From contig OX377205.1 of assembly GCA_947396885.1 (NCBI GenBank), positions 66,994,969 to 67,058,968 on the forward strand: a stretch of 64,000 bases of DNA, in the 5' to 3' direction. The DNA comes from Heligmosomoides polygyrus polygyrus. Its lineage: Eukaryota; Nematoda; Chromadorea; Rhabditida; Heligmosomidae. The notes beneath the pieces are model-generated. The model had not been told where the DNA came from and ran no database searches. It saw only the letters and a program-made list of their open reading frames with translations. Within the stretch, counting starts at the first letter, position 1; each line of letters begins with the position of its first letter. Shown in pieces: positions 34,492-45,217 of the stretch. Both the position numbers and the translations under genes were made by a program.

Positions 34492-35246
34492 CTGGAACCA
34501 CACCATCAAAGGGGAATATATCAACGAAATACGAAATCTTTCTTTAAAAAAGTTGTAAAGGGAATGCCGCTTTTTTTCTCACATTACAGAAGAGTTACGA
34601 GTAGAACGGGACAGCCGATGAGAGTTACATGCATACCTGGAATGCCTCTCATTCGGACCGTAATTCGTGCTCATAAAATTATTTACAATGACCTAGCCCA
34701 TAGGGCTCTAGAAGTACAGAAGACTGATACCTCAGCGTCAGTCCAAAACCAAAAGTAAGCCTTAATCCTTCCACGAGCATACACAGATCGAGGCTATCAG
34801 TGGTCCAGCGGACGCTAGCGAGAGATCCTTTCTGCAAGGAGGCTAATCGGATAGTAGTCGTCAGCCTCTAAGATGAACTCAATGAACTAGTCTAGTAGAA
34901 GGAAGCGGAACACGAGCAGTCACGGTGCCGATTTCACGCAGGGACAAGTAATTCTGTGAATTCCTCGACGAGTTGATATTCAGCAACTAAGCCTGCTCAA
35001 GAAGAACGCAGCACCCAAAGCGACTTGGGGCGATTCAAATACCCTGCACGAAATCGTGAAACGTGAAAACTTGCCACGTTCGAAGTCTCGAATCCGGAGA
35101 CTTAATATCAAACAGCATTGGAACTATAACTTCCCTTCCCAAGAGTCTTCACCTTTAGCAACCGTCGCTGACACTGCCGTCCACTACTTCTGCAAAGACT
35201 TTAGCGTCTGTACGGCTCTGAAATTTGTCGGTTCAAGTTTTGACGT
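34492..35246. other. No gene recognised
   Basis: Probably intron or 5' flank of the candidate exon at 34127-34491. No upstream exon was found. Confidence 0.4.
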
Positions 35247-35690
35247 CTTCTTCTTCTTTTTCTTCTTCTTCAGCGTTTGTCCCGCTTCATGGCGGGGTCC
35301 GCTATTCTGGTGTCATGACGCCACCTTTCCCGATCCAGCGCTAGATCGGGGTGGACACCAGCTACTTTCAAGTCCGTATGTAACGTATCAGCCCAGCGCT
35401 GCTTCGGGCGCCCTCTAGGCCGCTTTCCTATTACCTCGAAGTTAAGGCCTATCTTGTGGACGCTGTCTTCTTCTCCACGCGGAACGTGGCCGTACCATCG
35501 TAAGCGAGCTTCGCGCATCTTGTCAGTTATCGGCGCGACACCGAACTTCTGCCGAATAGCATCGTTTCGGATGCGGTCTATGCGCGTGACTCCTGCCGTC
35601 CAGCGCAGCATCTTCGTCTCCATGACACTGAGGCGCGTTTCAACTTCCTTGGTAAGTTCTGACGTCTCTCAGCACTTATTATAGATGTGT
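35247..35690 (-). mobile_element. 5'-truncated RTE-type LINE, 3' tail
   Basis: The minus frame at 35623-35270 (METKMLRWTAGVTRIDRIR, then ARLRWYGHVPRG and KRPRGRPKQRW) is the conserved C-terminal tail of RTE-type reverse transcriptases that are abundant in hookworm genomes. It is followed by a GAA-rich 3' tract (plus strand 35250-35275), typical of RTE 3' ends. The endonuclease and polymerase domains are absent, so this is a dead, 5'-truncated insertion. The upstream limit is approximate. Confidence 0.85.
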
Positions 35691-36826
35691 ATGTAACACA
35701 GGTCCCTAACCTTGATCCTCTGCCTCTAAATGATAGAAGGAAGCTGGTGCACTTGGCGCTGTGGTGAGGCTTGCTGTTTCCCTTCATGTAGTGCACGACT
35801 ACACTCTTTATAGGCATGTGACTGCAGCTTTCATACTAGTTGAAGACTAACGTCTATGGAGTAGATCCATGCTGCATCGCAATAGCCGCCCAGCAGCCAA
35901 AAAGACGTCGGAGAAAAGTCTCGTTCATCCCTAAGAAGCTCATTGAAGAGGGAAGAAGGGCTTCTGATTGAAATGGAGAAGGACCACAAGAACCGGACAC
36001 GTTAAGGGAGTTTCGATGGACTACTCCACGACAATGGCCGGCTATGCGAATGATGATGAGCCGGTGAAGGGGTGAGGGAGAGGAATTAAATCGCGGTGTG
36101 ACGCGCTGCAGAGGCTCTTGAAACCGGTTGGTCTTGGGCTAACCTTGGTGAAGCGCCCCATTAAGCCAAAAACGAGCTCATCTCCACGCAGCTGAAGATT
36201 TTCGGGAGAATCTCCCTGCAACAAGGAGGCTTTGTGGTCCGGACTGGTGGTCTGGACTGGGTGGAGGTCTCCCAGAGGTGAGAAGCAGCAACAGCAATAC
36301 CATTATGAACAGCTACACTCTCCTTTTCCCCTATAATTATCTCAATAGCCAATCACAGTTCAAGTGTAGTTCAAGTTATCATGTGCCTAATATTATAGAA
36401 TCTTTTCCAAGATAAATGAACAAATAAATAAACATTAGTGTAAAGGTTGGAAGCGGAGGCTTGGTTTGGGCTCGGCGGGAAGCGAGGTGAGAATCTCGCT
36501 TCAGGTGCACGCAGCAGCCGCCTCCTCTGAGTGAGTTGCGACACGCCCAAATAAATAGCAGCACTGATAAAATCGTTGCAGTAATAGTGGCCGGAGGACT
36601 AAACCTATACATGTGTGGAAAAGCCCTTCGTGGTTGTCGACGAGGTGCTCACACACGCTTCAGCCCAAATCGGACCAGTTCTTCCAACAAAGACGAGTTG
36701 TTAAAAGCAGTTGTTGTTAGCGTTGAATCACAACTGTTAGAAGTATAGCGCTGACACTTCGTGGATGAACGCAGCCGGTTAGCTCCTTCGTCTAATAATG
36801 AGACATAGCTGTTACATGCAAAACTG
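35691..36826. other. No gene recognised
   Basis: Short frames on both strands without supporting features. Confidence 0.4.
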
Positions 36827-36930
36827 TGCTCCGACGAATATTTTCGATCATTTATTCGAATTATTTACTCGGATTTTTATTCGAATAGTAGAAATATTCG
36901 AAACTTCTTGACTTTCAAATATCGATGGAA
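36827..36930. repeat. Half copy of the TTCGAA palindromic family
   Basis: This segment aligns with the left half of the palindrome at 1421-1520: TGTGCT, then TATTCGAATTATT, ACTCG, and CGAAACTTC(C/T)TGACTTTC. The other half is missing or too diverged. Confidence 0.65.
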
Positions 36931-37160
36931 AGTATTCTAGTATTGATCTATTTATTTCATTCCAGGCACCTGATAGTGCGCTCAATATCAAGCAATATAA
37001 ACAGTCATTAGAAAAGTATGGCAATAATAACGACAAATTATTAACCATACTGAATTACAGGAACAATTTTTAAAAAATACTAACAAAAAGAAGAAAAGAA
37101 AGCTAGAAGGCAAGGATTGTAGCTTGAAATCATTTTTAACAATAGCAAGTAAGGATACTG

Positions 37161-37231
37161 TATATTAATAAAAACCATGAATATTAATAAAAACCATAAT
37201 ATTAGTAAAAACTAATATTAATAAAAACCAT
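37161..37231. repeat. Short tandem repeat, ATATTAATAAAAACC units
   Basis: Three to four imperfect copies of a unit of about 18-21 bp containing AATATTAATAAAAACCAT. Confidence 0.8.
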
Positions 37232-37249
37232 TCAAGGATTGTTTGAAAA

Positions 37250-37567
37250 TCAAGCAGTTTTAATCAACTCATCGTAAGCAAGGTCCACTGTGCTTTCGTC
37301 GTCTCTGCGCTGCACGTAACGTGGAATGCACGGCGTATACCAGTTGACTCGCACCGAAGTCGTACACAGCAGGGAACTAAGCACGATGAAAGCCGGGAGG
37401 TTCCTTGGGATAGTTTCTTCTCCTATTCCACGGCTAGGAACCTCCTGAAGGAACGGCTGCGTGCGGGGAAGCACTCGGGGCCGACCCGGCGGCGACTGCA
37501 TCGTCCATCCGTCGGCCATAAAGTCCGCACCGCGCTTTATTCCGCCGCAACGGCCGGCTGGTGGCAT
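37250..37567 (-). CDS. Candidate terminal exon with membrane segment
   Basis: The minus frame is open for 105 codons and ends at TGA 37250-37252. An acceptor (CCGTTCCTTCAG) just above 37444 would give a 65-codon terminal exon (37250-37444) reading EVPSRGIGEETIP, a hydrophobic part LPAFIVLSSLLCTTSV, and a polar tail RRDDESTVDLAYDELIKTA. The frame is also open above that acceptor in GC-rich DNA, so the exon may be longer. It could be the C-terminus of a membrane protein. No family was recognised. Confidence 0.42.
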   Translation of the reverse strand: MPPAGRCGGIKRGADFMADGWTMQSPPGRPRVLPRTQPFLQEVPSRGIGEETIPRNLPAFIVLSSLLCTTSVRVNWYTPCIPRYVQRRDDESTVDLAYDELIKTA

Positions 37568-37680
37568 CGGTCAAAGCAGCGGGCGATAAACGACACGGCG
37601 CGGATGTCCCCGACGCAGGCAGGCCGACGCCGACACACGCGGACTGCACCGTCAGCCCCCACCATCACGGGAACCGATCT

Positions 37681-37817
37681 GGCGCCAGGTTCATCAACCG
37701 CTTTCCATCCTCTAACGGTGAAAACACCGCCAAACTTCCTGATATGACATTCATCAGCATCAGGTTTGGTGGTATTTTCACCGTTAGAGGGCAGTAAGCG
37801 GTTGATGAGTCCGGCCC
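37681..37817. repeat. MITE, second member of the GGGGCCAG family
   Basis: GGCGCCAGGTTCATCAACCG at 37681 is mirrored by CGGTTGATGAGTCCGGCCCC ending at 37817. Inside, CTCTAACGGTGAAAACACC pairs with GGTATTTTCACCGTTAGAG. The stem is longer and better preserved than in the copy at 20554-20706. Confidence 0.82.
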
Positions 37818-38591
37818 CTGGTGGCTGTGCGCTCGAAGTTAGTAGCGCGATAAGGTCGAACCTAGAGGCTCTTCACATTCCGCCTAGATGAAATCCGTTC
37901 CCACGACAATTTAAGCAACATTTGAATTGCCTAGAGAAGCAAGAAAGGAAGATGAGAAACGTCCGCGTCCGTAATGACAAGCACACCCGGGATGCGCCAC
38001 GCATCCCTTTGGAGCTTTCAAACCGTTGCGAGAAAGCCGATACTTGCCGCTATTGTTGTTGTTGCTTTCTGCCATTCTGGAACCCTGAATGTTCCTAAGT
38101 AATTTGCAACACGACCTGATAGTTCACATTTCCTTTTTGCAGTACGCGACAACCTTTTCTTACAATTTCACTGAGCAAAACAGCTAAATAGGTGAACAGC
38201 AAAACAGGTAACAGGTATAAAGCAGGCAAACCACACAAGATGAGTTGGAACAATTAATGAATTTAATATGCTTCCCGCGAGAGCCTAAAAGCTCAATTTT
38301 CCTGTCATAGAGCTTTTTGCCTTGAATTTTGGAAACCGTCATACAGAGTATACAGAATCGAATTTTGAGCTCTAAGTTAGAAATGAATTGCCTAAAAAAA
38401 ATTTGGCCCAGGGTAAAGACGTGGAATACTTTAAACTAGGAATGAAGTGCTTTAATCGATGGGAAGTTTTGCCAAGAATAGACGATCGCCCATAAAAATA
38501 GGTGAAATAAAAGCCCAGTTGATTATCCCATAAATTGGGTCAAGGTTTGAAGTGTCAAGAAGTAACATTCTACGCAACCTCATTGCACAAC
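37818..38591. other. No gene recognised
   Basis: A+T-rich DNA with no repeats or frames of note. Confidence 0.4.
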
Positions 38592-38884
38592 GGCCTGCTC
38601 ATACTTTGCGACGGGAGCGACAAGAGTGACAAGAGCGACTGGAGCGACTGAGGGGGCGGACGTAGTGTGGTGTACGTAATTAGCTACGTACTCCACACTC
38701 CATCCGTCGCCCCGGTCGCTCCTGTCGCTCCCGTCGCCGGTGCGAAGTATGAACGGGCAACAACAGCGACAGCGCCAGTGCTCCAGGAAGGACAAGTTTC
38801 GGCGGCCATCGCTCGATTTTAATCAATTTGCATGTTTTGCACGGGCGACGGGTCGCTCTCGATGCGAAGTATGAACAGACCCTA
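38592..38884. repeat. GC-rich foldback with CATACTT borders
   Basis: GCTCATACTTTGCGACGGG at 38596 is mirrored by CGTCGCCGGTGCGAAGTATG ending near 38751. The stem is built of GAGCGAC/GTCGCTC repeats with the centre near TACGTAATTAGCTACGTA. A second right border (TGCGAAGTATGAACAGACC) follows near 38870, so two elements or a partial duplication lie in tandem. It belongs with the GC-rich palindromes at 5.7, 7.2, 20.3, 21.4 and 45.1 kb. Confidence 0.7.
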
Positions 38885-39153
38885 AGAAAAAACAAAGAAG
38901 TTCGATTAGACTGTACTATACGACTCGCCCTAGCGCACCGGCAAGCACAAGTGGTAACCGCAACCTCCAAATTCCTACCTTGGTTGAAAGAGGACGAGCA
39001 TTCTTCAAAGGAGTGGCTATTCATCACAAAGAGCGGACCATGGTTATACCATAAATGACATTAGCGAAATATTAGGGCAGAATTAGCTCTCTAACAATAT
39101 GGCTTGGATCGTGGATTGTAAAGGATCCAAAAAAGTAGGCTAGTACATAGAAA

Positions 39154-39573
39154 AGAATAGAAGATACAAATCAGTTTCATTAAGCATCAAGTGACTGGTA
39201 TCGAGGTTGTGAGCTGTCATAACGATGTTTTGTTGCGATCAAAACTTCTAGCTCCAGGCGGGACTCGAACCCGCACCTCCCTCTAACCGGGCGGGAATGC
39301 TCTACGCCATTATCAAGACCATCAGCTTAACTGGTTCCATGCACCCGTATCCGGGATGAGCTGGCCGCTGATATCAGCGGCCAGCTCATCCCGGATACGG
39401 GTGGGTGCTGATCGGTCCCACGAGGTGTGGATGTTGCGTTCGATCAAACGGCGCCGGTGGTGTAATGACGTAGAGCATTCCCGCCCGGTTAGAGGGAGGT
39501 GCGGGTTCGAGTCCCGCCTGGCGCTAGAAGTTTTGATCGCAACAAAACATCGTTATGACAGAATAGAAGATAC
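39154..39573. mobile_element. Inverted dimer of a tRNA-derived SINE with target duplication
   Basis: A 14-bp perfect direct repeat, AGAATAGAAGATAC (39154-39167 and 39560-39573), flanks the element, as expected for LINE-driven retroposition. Inside, two SINE copies face each other head to head around a perfect palindrome centred at 39372/39373. Each arm has a tRNA-like head with the B-box GGTTCGAGTCC and a shared tail (GTTTTGATCGCAACAAAAC onward). The left arm keeps about 46 bp more of the tail. The arms differ between the head and the palindrome. A diverged single copy lies at 56020-56210. Confidence 0.8.
39451..39525 (+). pseudogene. tRNA-like head of the SINE
   Basis: The seven-base acceptor stem (GCGCCGG with CTGGCGC) and the T-arm (GCGGG-TTCGAGT-CCCGC) both pair. 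Promoter boxes TGGTGTAATGA (A) and GGTTCGAGTCC (B) are present. The D stem is weak and the anticodon arm has an 11-base loop, so this is not a functional tRNA gene but a pol III promoter-bearing relic. The mirror copy is on the minus strand around 39260-39305. Confidence 0.65.
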
Positions 39574-41660
39574 TGATGAGAATTTCGGAGCAAAGTATGA
39601 AAACCTGTTGGAAATACATATGTACTGGTCTCGTAAATAAAGGTTTCATCCGTACGAGCAGCAACTCCTAAAAGGACGCTGTCAAATTCCCCCAAACAAA
39701 ATCCGCAGTATGTGGTGATGTGCTTGATTTTGGGTGAAGTTAACAAAAGTCGATTACGTGTTATTTTTCTGATTTCTGAGAAGGCTTCCGGAAGAGAAAC
39801 CTTGCCTTATGCAAGAAGATGTCAAAAAATGTTTTCTGACAGTGAGATCTAACTCCTCAATTATTGACAACTAGAGCAATCTTACAGGTAGAGCGGATTT
39901 CACCGATAGACGTATGCCAAACATAACGATTCATTAAATAAAATGCTCAGTTATTAAGGCATAATAATTTTATCAACATAAAAATCGAAAACGACGAAAG
40001 CTTTTCGTTTGAGTTGATTGAAACATGGTTTTGGGCCTACGTCCACTCATGAAATGCTCCTTGCGGACTCAATAACTAGCTGCTACTCCCCTGGTTCTGC
40101 GCCACTTATAGTGCTTGAATTCAGCATAGATGAGACATTTTAATGGTGACTCGTGGTCGGATCAGGAGTCGTGCAAACTGGCCTGCCTATCTTCCTCACA
40201 AAAACATCAATTCACATGCAGCTGCAATAGGGAGTTGTTCAGAGGCGATCTCGCTGCTCGTTTTTGTGTCTGGCTACAGTCACAGTCGACTACATACAGC
40301 GCCTAGCGTGTCTGCAGTCCCAGGTCGGCATTCAGGTGCCCATAAATTGGCCCAGTGCTCATAAATGTTAATCGAATCAGACTGTCCTCGACCACTGCAC
40401 GGACACGGCCCATGGATGCGGCGAGAAAAAACAGAGGGAGGATCGAAGCGGCTCCACACACCGAAAGAAGCGGCCAATTGGAGCTGGCGGAGCGAGGGGG
40501 TGGGGAGGGGGCATTCACTATTGGCTTCTTTTAATTTTGCCTCGTTAGAAGTAACCTAATTTTGTGCCACCAAAGACGATGGAAAACTCACTACAGAACC
40601 GAAGATATTCCACTGCCAACACCTACGTGAGATAGGCAGCAATTAAAAACAAATAAAAAGTAATAAAACGAGCACAGGAAAATAATGAAAAAAATGAAAA
40701 GCAAACTCGCATCTCAATGACATGAATCTCACGTGGGCAAGGCTTCAAGTGGATGTCTCTGGAAGTCCCCAATAGCAACGATTTTGAACAACAACCTTGA
40801 TGCAGGAACGAAGACTACTTTAAGGTGGAAGGAGTCTCATAGAAGATACGTAAAACCTCCCTTTTTACTGTGAAATCGATAGAGACGAAAGTGGTTGGAG
40901 GTGGACAGCAGCAATGTGTAACAATTGAGCACGGTAGTTCATGCAGGACCATTCAAAGACCTCAAAATGACAACCTCAAAGTGCCGCGTTAATCAATCCT
41001 TGTGGAGTACTTTTATGTCGAGGAAGCAAAATGAATGAGTACTCGGATCATACAATCAACCGCGGTGGCCAGTAGATGGAAAATTTCGAGCTTTACCTTG
41101 CCCGGATATGTTTCTTGACAATTCTACTACCACAAGGGATAAAATAAGGGAGGCTTGTCTGCCGGGGAATTCTACTGCGGTCAACCCACGGTGCTCTTCA
41201 AAACTACCTCGACTGCATCTACGCGGTACTTTTCGAAGCCCTACAGAGGTGCTAGTTATTAGCGACTAGCAAAGAGGAACGCAGTGTAAAAGGAAAGGCC
41301 TGTTCTCCTCATTGCTGCCGGTTTATGAGTTGCGCAAAGCACTCTTTTTCAACAGGATATCGTAGCACACACAATGAATTGCGGCAACCAGTCGATTGGC
41401 AAGCCATTGTACGCATACGAGTCACACCCATACATCATGCAGGCCTGCTAACAAATCCTGGAGATCGGATGTGTGAAGGGTTTGCTTGGGCCTCGGCGGG
41501 AGCTAACCCAAAACCGTCGATTCGTGGAGCACATCAAAGCCGGCATTTTATCCGACAGCACCATCACGCACTCAGCACGACGTGAGAAATAGTTTTGAGG
41601 TTGAAAGATCAAAGGGCTCAGAATGATCATGCCAAAGAAGATGACCACTTGTCCTCCCAT
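39574..41660. other. No gene recognised
   Basis: Short frames only, such as 40143-40364 and 41325-41585 (+), without splice or family support. Confidence 0.4.
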
Positions 41661-41852
41661 TCATCTCCGACACCGTTGCTTTCCATAAAGCCATATAGCA
41701 GCACCGGAGATCGTTCCGCTACAAACGACTCCAACACAACTCCACATAACTCGAACCAGAGTGCCTAAATTGTAACGCAAACTATAGTACATCGGAGAAA
41801 AATTAAGGATGGTAGCTGCAGCATAAGAGACCATCTTGCCAGCAAACAACAT
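41661..41852 (-). CDS. Small membrane-protein ORF, unknown
   Basis: A 63-residue frame (ATILNFSPMYYSLRYNLGTL, then SCVGVVCSGTISGAAIWLYG) with one or two hydrophobic stretches and a basic end, stopping at 41661. It may be a terminal exon: an AG follows TTGTTTGCTGGCA near 41833. A mariner is inserted about 45 bp upstream of the frame start. No family was recognised. Confidence 0.35.
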   Translation of the reverse strand: MLFAGKMVSYAAATILNFSPMYYSLRYNLGTLVRVMWSCVGVVCSGTISGAAIWLYGKQRCRR

Positions 41853-41898
41853 GGAGCCTTAGGTAACCCGCTCAGTAGACATACATAGGTTTGATATA

Positions 41899-42778
41899 CC
41901 AGGCTGTCCAATAATTCTTGTCCGAAAATTTCACCATTTTTAATTTTTTTTCAACTTTCTTGAAAAGCAAGTCTGTTCAACAATATAATCACCACAGTTA
42001 TCCACAACAGTGGCCCATCGATTGGGCAGGTCGCCGATGCCCTTCGCCCAGAACTCCGGGGGCTGCGACTCGAAGAAGTCCGCGCTGTCGGATTTGAGGT
42101 TGTCGTAGTTGGTGAATTTTCCTCCGGCCAAATGGTGCTTCAGCGGGCGGAACAAGTGGTAGTCGGAGGGGGCGAGGTCCGGGGAATACGGCGGATGGGC
42201 AACCGTCTCCCAGCCGAGCGTCGCCAACTTCTGCTGGGTCTCCTTCGCCACGTGGGGGCGCGCGTAGTCGTGCAGCAGGTGGACCGAGGCCCGTCGGGGA
42301 CGCTTTTCTCGGATGGCGGCGGCTAGTTTCTCGAGCTGATCGGTGTAGATGGAGGCGGTGACCGTCCTGCCTTGCGGGAGCAGCTCGAAATACAGCATGC
42401 CCTTGGCGTCCCACCAGAAGGCCTCCCGCTGTGCCCCCTGTCCTCGAGGCTCGTGTCGCCGCTCTCGAAACGATTGAGCCAGCGCCTGACTGTGCGTTGG
42501 GACACTGCATCCTCCTTGCACGCTCTGCAGATGTTGGCGACCGCGGAGCCTGTGTCGTTGCCCAGCAGCCACTCGTAGTACATGAACGTACGAATTCGAC
42601 CTTGGTCCATTTTAGCTTGTACTGGTAGCTAGACGCGGGGACTACGCCTTATATACCCCTGGCGTGGAACTCTGGAGAATCTTCTAGAAGGTTTTTACAC
42701 TTGCCTGATATTATAACACTTCTAAGGAAAATTATAGAATTTTGAAAATTTTCGGACAGAAATTATTGGACAGCCTGG
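41899..42778 (-). mobile_element. Mariner element, internally deleted (copy B)
   Basis: An 880-bp sister of the element at 1573-2455, with the same CCAGGCTGTCCAATAATTC ends and flanking TA (41897-41898, 42779-42780). Sequence identity to copy A is high throughout, pointing to recent activity of the family, but the internal deletion has different end points. Confidence 0.94.
41940..42610 (-). pseudogene. Mariner transposase, deleted (copy B)
   Basis: It starts at ATG 42608-42610 and keeps the DNA-binding domain to SLEDRGHSGR, then is out of frame across the deletion and resumes at FWWDAKGM. The first catalytic Asp is lost. The second motif reads LLHDYARPH (Asn after the Asp changed to Tyr), and the third Asp stands in LAPSDYH with the normal 34-residue spacing. 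The C-terminus ends QTCFSRKLKKN. It cannot encode an active enzyme. Confidence 0.93.
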
Positions 42779-45090
42779 TACATATGTACATGGCGTAACG
42801 ACTTAAGCGTTGATGTAGGACGACCCTGACGACTTTAGCGTTAAGTGTGCTTCGGCTATAGAAGATGGGGCATCTGCTGGAAAACATTGGAAGTACCCTG
42901 GATCTTCAGAAGAAGAAGAGTAGTGAACACCTAATTGGGTGCTGTAATATCTACATTTCTGACCTTGTTTTACACTGCGAACTGTAGAACACGGCTAGTT
43001 CTCCGAGGTGCACCCCTAGGAATGTTCACTCATATAATCGCTGAACACGTATTTTATTTGCTCTTACTGATCTACTTACAGAGAGGTGATTGAGCTCTGG
43101 ATGCATGCGTGACTTTATCTCCCCTAGAATTTGCGGGACTGAACGTGGGTTAATGTCAAAGCTGCCAGGACAGATAAGGCGCTAGGTGGCTAAATTGCAT
43201 GTCAAACACCTTGCTCCGCATTCATCCCTCTGAAGACGACGACCCTGTCGAAACATAATAAAGATCCACCTAAAACCTCGAGTTGGCACATAACAAAGAA
43301 GAACTGGGTTCGGGCATTCGCGTAGTGCAAACGTCACTATGAACTTGACAACTCATAATAAAAGATTGTATAATTTTTCGCCGCACACCTTCGTTGTTTC
43401 GTGGCGTATTTGTTGTTTGTTCCTTTTGTTTATTCGTTTAATTTAGAGTATATGCAAAACGCTGAGTAAGAACAAAAGTTCTGAAGTAAAGCGGATAGAG
43501 GATAGCCTAGCTAATACCTGTTCAAGAAAGAAGGTTCTCGACTGAAATAATCTTCAATTTCTGCAACGATGGAGAGTGATGGTTCACGCTGCAGCCGGCT
43601 AATCATCCGGTTACCCATCACCATTTATATCTTCGACCCCATCGTCATACCTTGACGATGATCGATGACGGATGAGCGGATATGTAAGTAGCAACAGTCG
43701 CAAGAATCTGAGACTGTCTCAGCTATGAAACTTGTTCACCAAAGGAGAAATAACGCATCTACAGTTCTGATTTGTTCCAAGGCACCAGGTCCGGCTTGGA
43801 GCTTTATAAGCAATCATGGATAGTCAAGCTGCTAATCCAGCAAGATTGCAGACCAAAACCATGCAGACTTTTGTTGAAAAGCTGCAAGAAGATGATTTGC
43901 ACACTATCCCTCAGGGAAACTTCTTGAAACGGCAGATAGACGCATGACACAACCTCAACCGCTAATTTCAGTCATTTGTTCATTGAAATAACATGCAGAA
44001 TCTTGCAGGAGCTGAAGGCTGACATGTTGGCGATCGATCAAACAGCATATACCTTTTGTAAGAAATTGAAATAATCCCACCAATACAAAATGGTAATCGG
44101 TCCAACTGCTATACAAAATAGAGGTGTGAATGATTCACGTCGGTCGCCATAAGCGAATTTTAATTCCAGCTATTCTAACAACTCAGTTGGACAGTAGAAC
44201 TAAGGACCTACAAGGAGGGCCTTTAGATAAATACAGCCTGATGCAAAAGAGAAGCAAACAAGTAAGACAGAGATAAACCGTATGCCCACATATTTCGCGA
44301 CGAAGTGATATAGTAGACGGAAGAATAGAAACTCAGGATGCAAGAGTGAATCGCACCGGACAGGGAGGATAGAGAAATCGCCCGAATCGTCCTAAAAAGC
44401 TCAGCAATGATTAATCCGGGGTCCGCACTCCGGATCAATAGGGTCTGAGCAGCAGCAGCTCAGGTCAGCCAGCAATGGCTGATGCGACCGTGTGGCGGCG
44501 AGGGCGAGGTGCTGGGCGAAATGGGCAGAGTTGACCGGAGAGTGGTGGTCGGTGTGATCGTCGGCCACTCGGCCGACCCTGCCGCCGGCCGGCTGACACC
44601 TGTTACCACATCGCCACATGATATCCTCCGAGGTGGCGCAACGCAGAAGGCACAAAGGACCCACGTGCAGGGGGAGCCAAGCATGGCATCCGTCCTCGCG
44701 GCTCCTTGCGAGTGTTCGGCTGATCGGGCGCCTCAATAGGTCCATTGAAGAGCAGTGACCGAATTGTGGCGCCGACGAGGCTGTGACGTCGTCAAACTTC
44801 CACGTTGCCCACCGAACGCCTTTTCAGGACCATCATGACCAGGTAAGCCATCGTCTTCCAAAAGAACTACTTGGAGGACCCGATTTGTCCCTTCACGAAG
44901 CCCTTCGGCAATGATAATAGGAACTCGTAAGCGATGCCAGCAGAAGTGGGGGGACACCACTTCGGAATGGACGTCAACTATAACGCCAGCGAGAAGCGGT
45001 GTTTCGTCCCGCTGGGTAGGGTACAGGTTGGGTACAAAAGCCTCTTGGCTGGCTCGACGTACATTCCTCAAGTGAACCACCTCCATAGCG
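42779..45090. other. No gene recognised; one coding-like patch
   Basis: At 44401-45086 the DNA is GC-rich and open on both strands. The minus frame 45086-44733 reads plausibly (VIVDVHSEVVSPHFCWHRL, DDGLPGHDGPEKAFGG), but plus frames overlap it. No splice-supported exon could be chosen. 42781-44400 shows nothing. Confidence 0.35.
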
Positions 45091-45217
45091 AGAATTATAC
45101 TTCAGTGATCGCGCGTCACGACGTTATTTAAGCTACAGATATCGATCGCACGCGCGGCCTAATCGATATTGGAAGCTTTGGTAAGTCGCGCCGCACAGCG
45201 ACTGAAGTATAAATTCT
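45091..45217. repeat. Small foldback with TATACTTC borders
   Basis: AGAATTATACTTCAGTG at 45091 is mirrored by ACTGAAGTATAAATTCT ending at 45217, around a CGCG- and ATCGAT-containing core. 127 bp; related in its borders to the other GC-rich palindromes. Confidence 0.7.

Noticed and set aside
39451..39525. Functional tRNA gene
   Set aside because: The anticodon arm has an 11-base loop and the D stem is weak; it lies in an inverted SINE dimer with a diverged copy elsewhere.
44733..45086. Cuticle collagen exon (GLPGHDGP)
   Set aside because: Only two or three Gly-X-Y-like triplets, overlapping frames on the other strand, and no collagen cysteine pattern.
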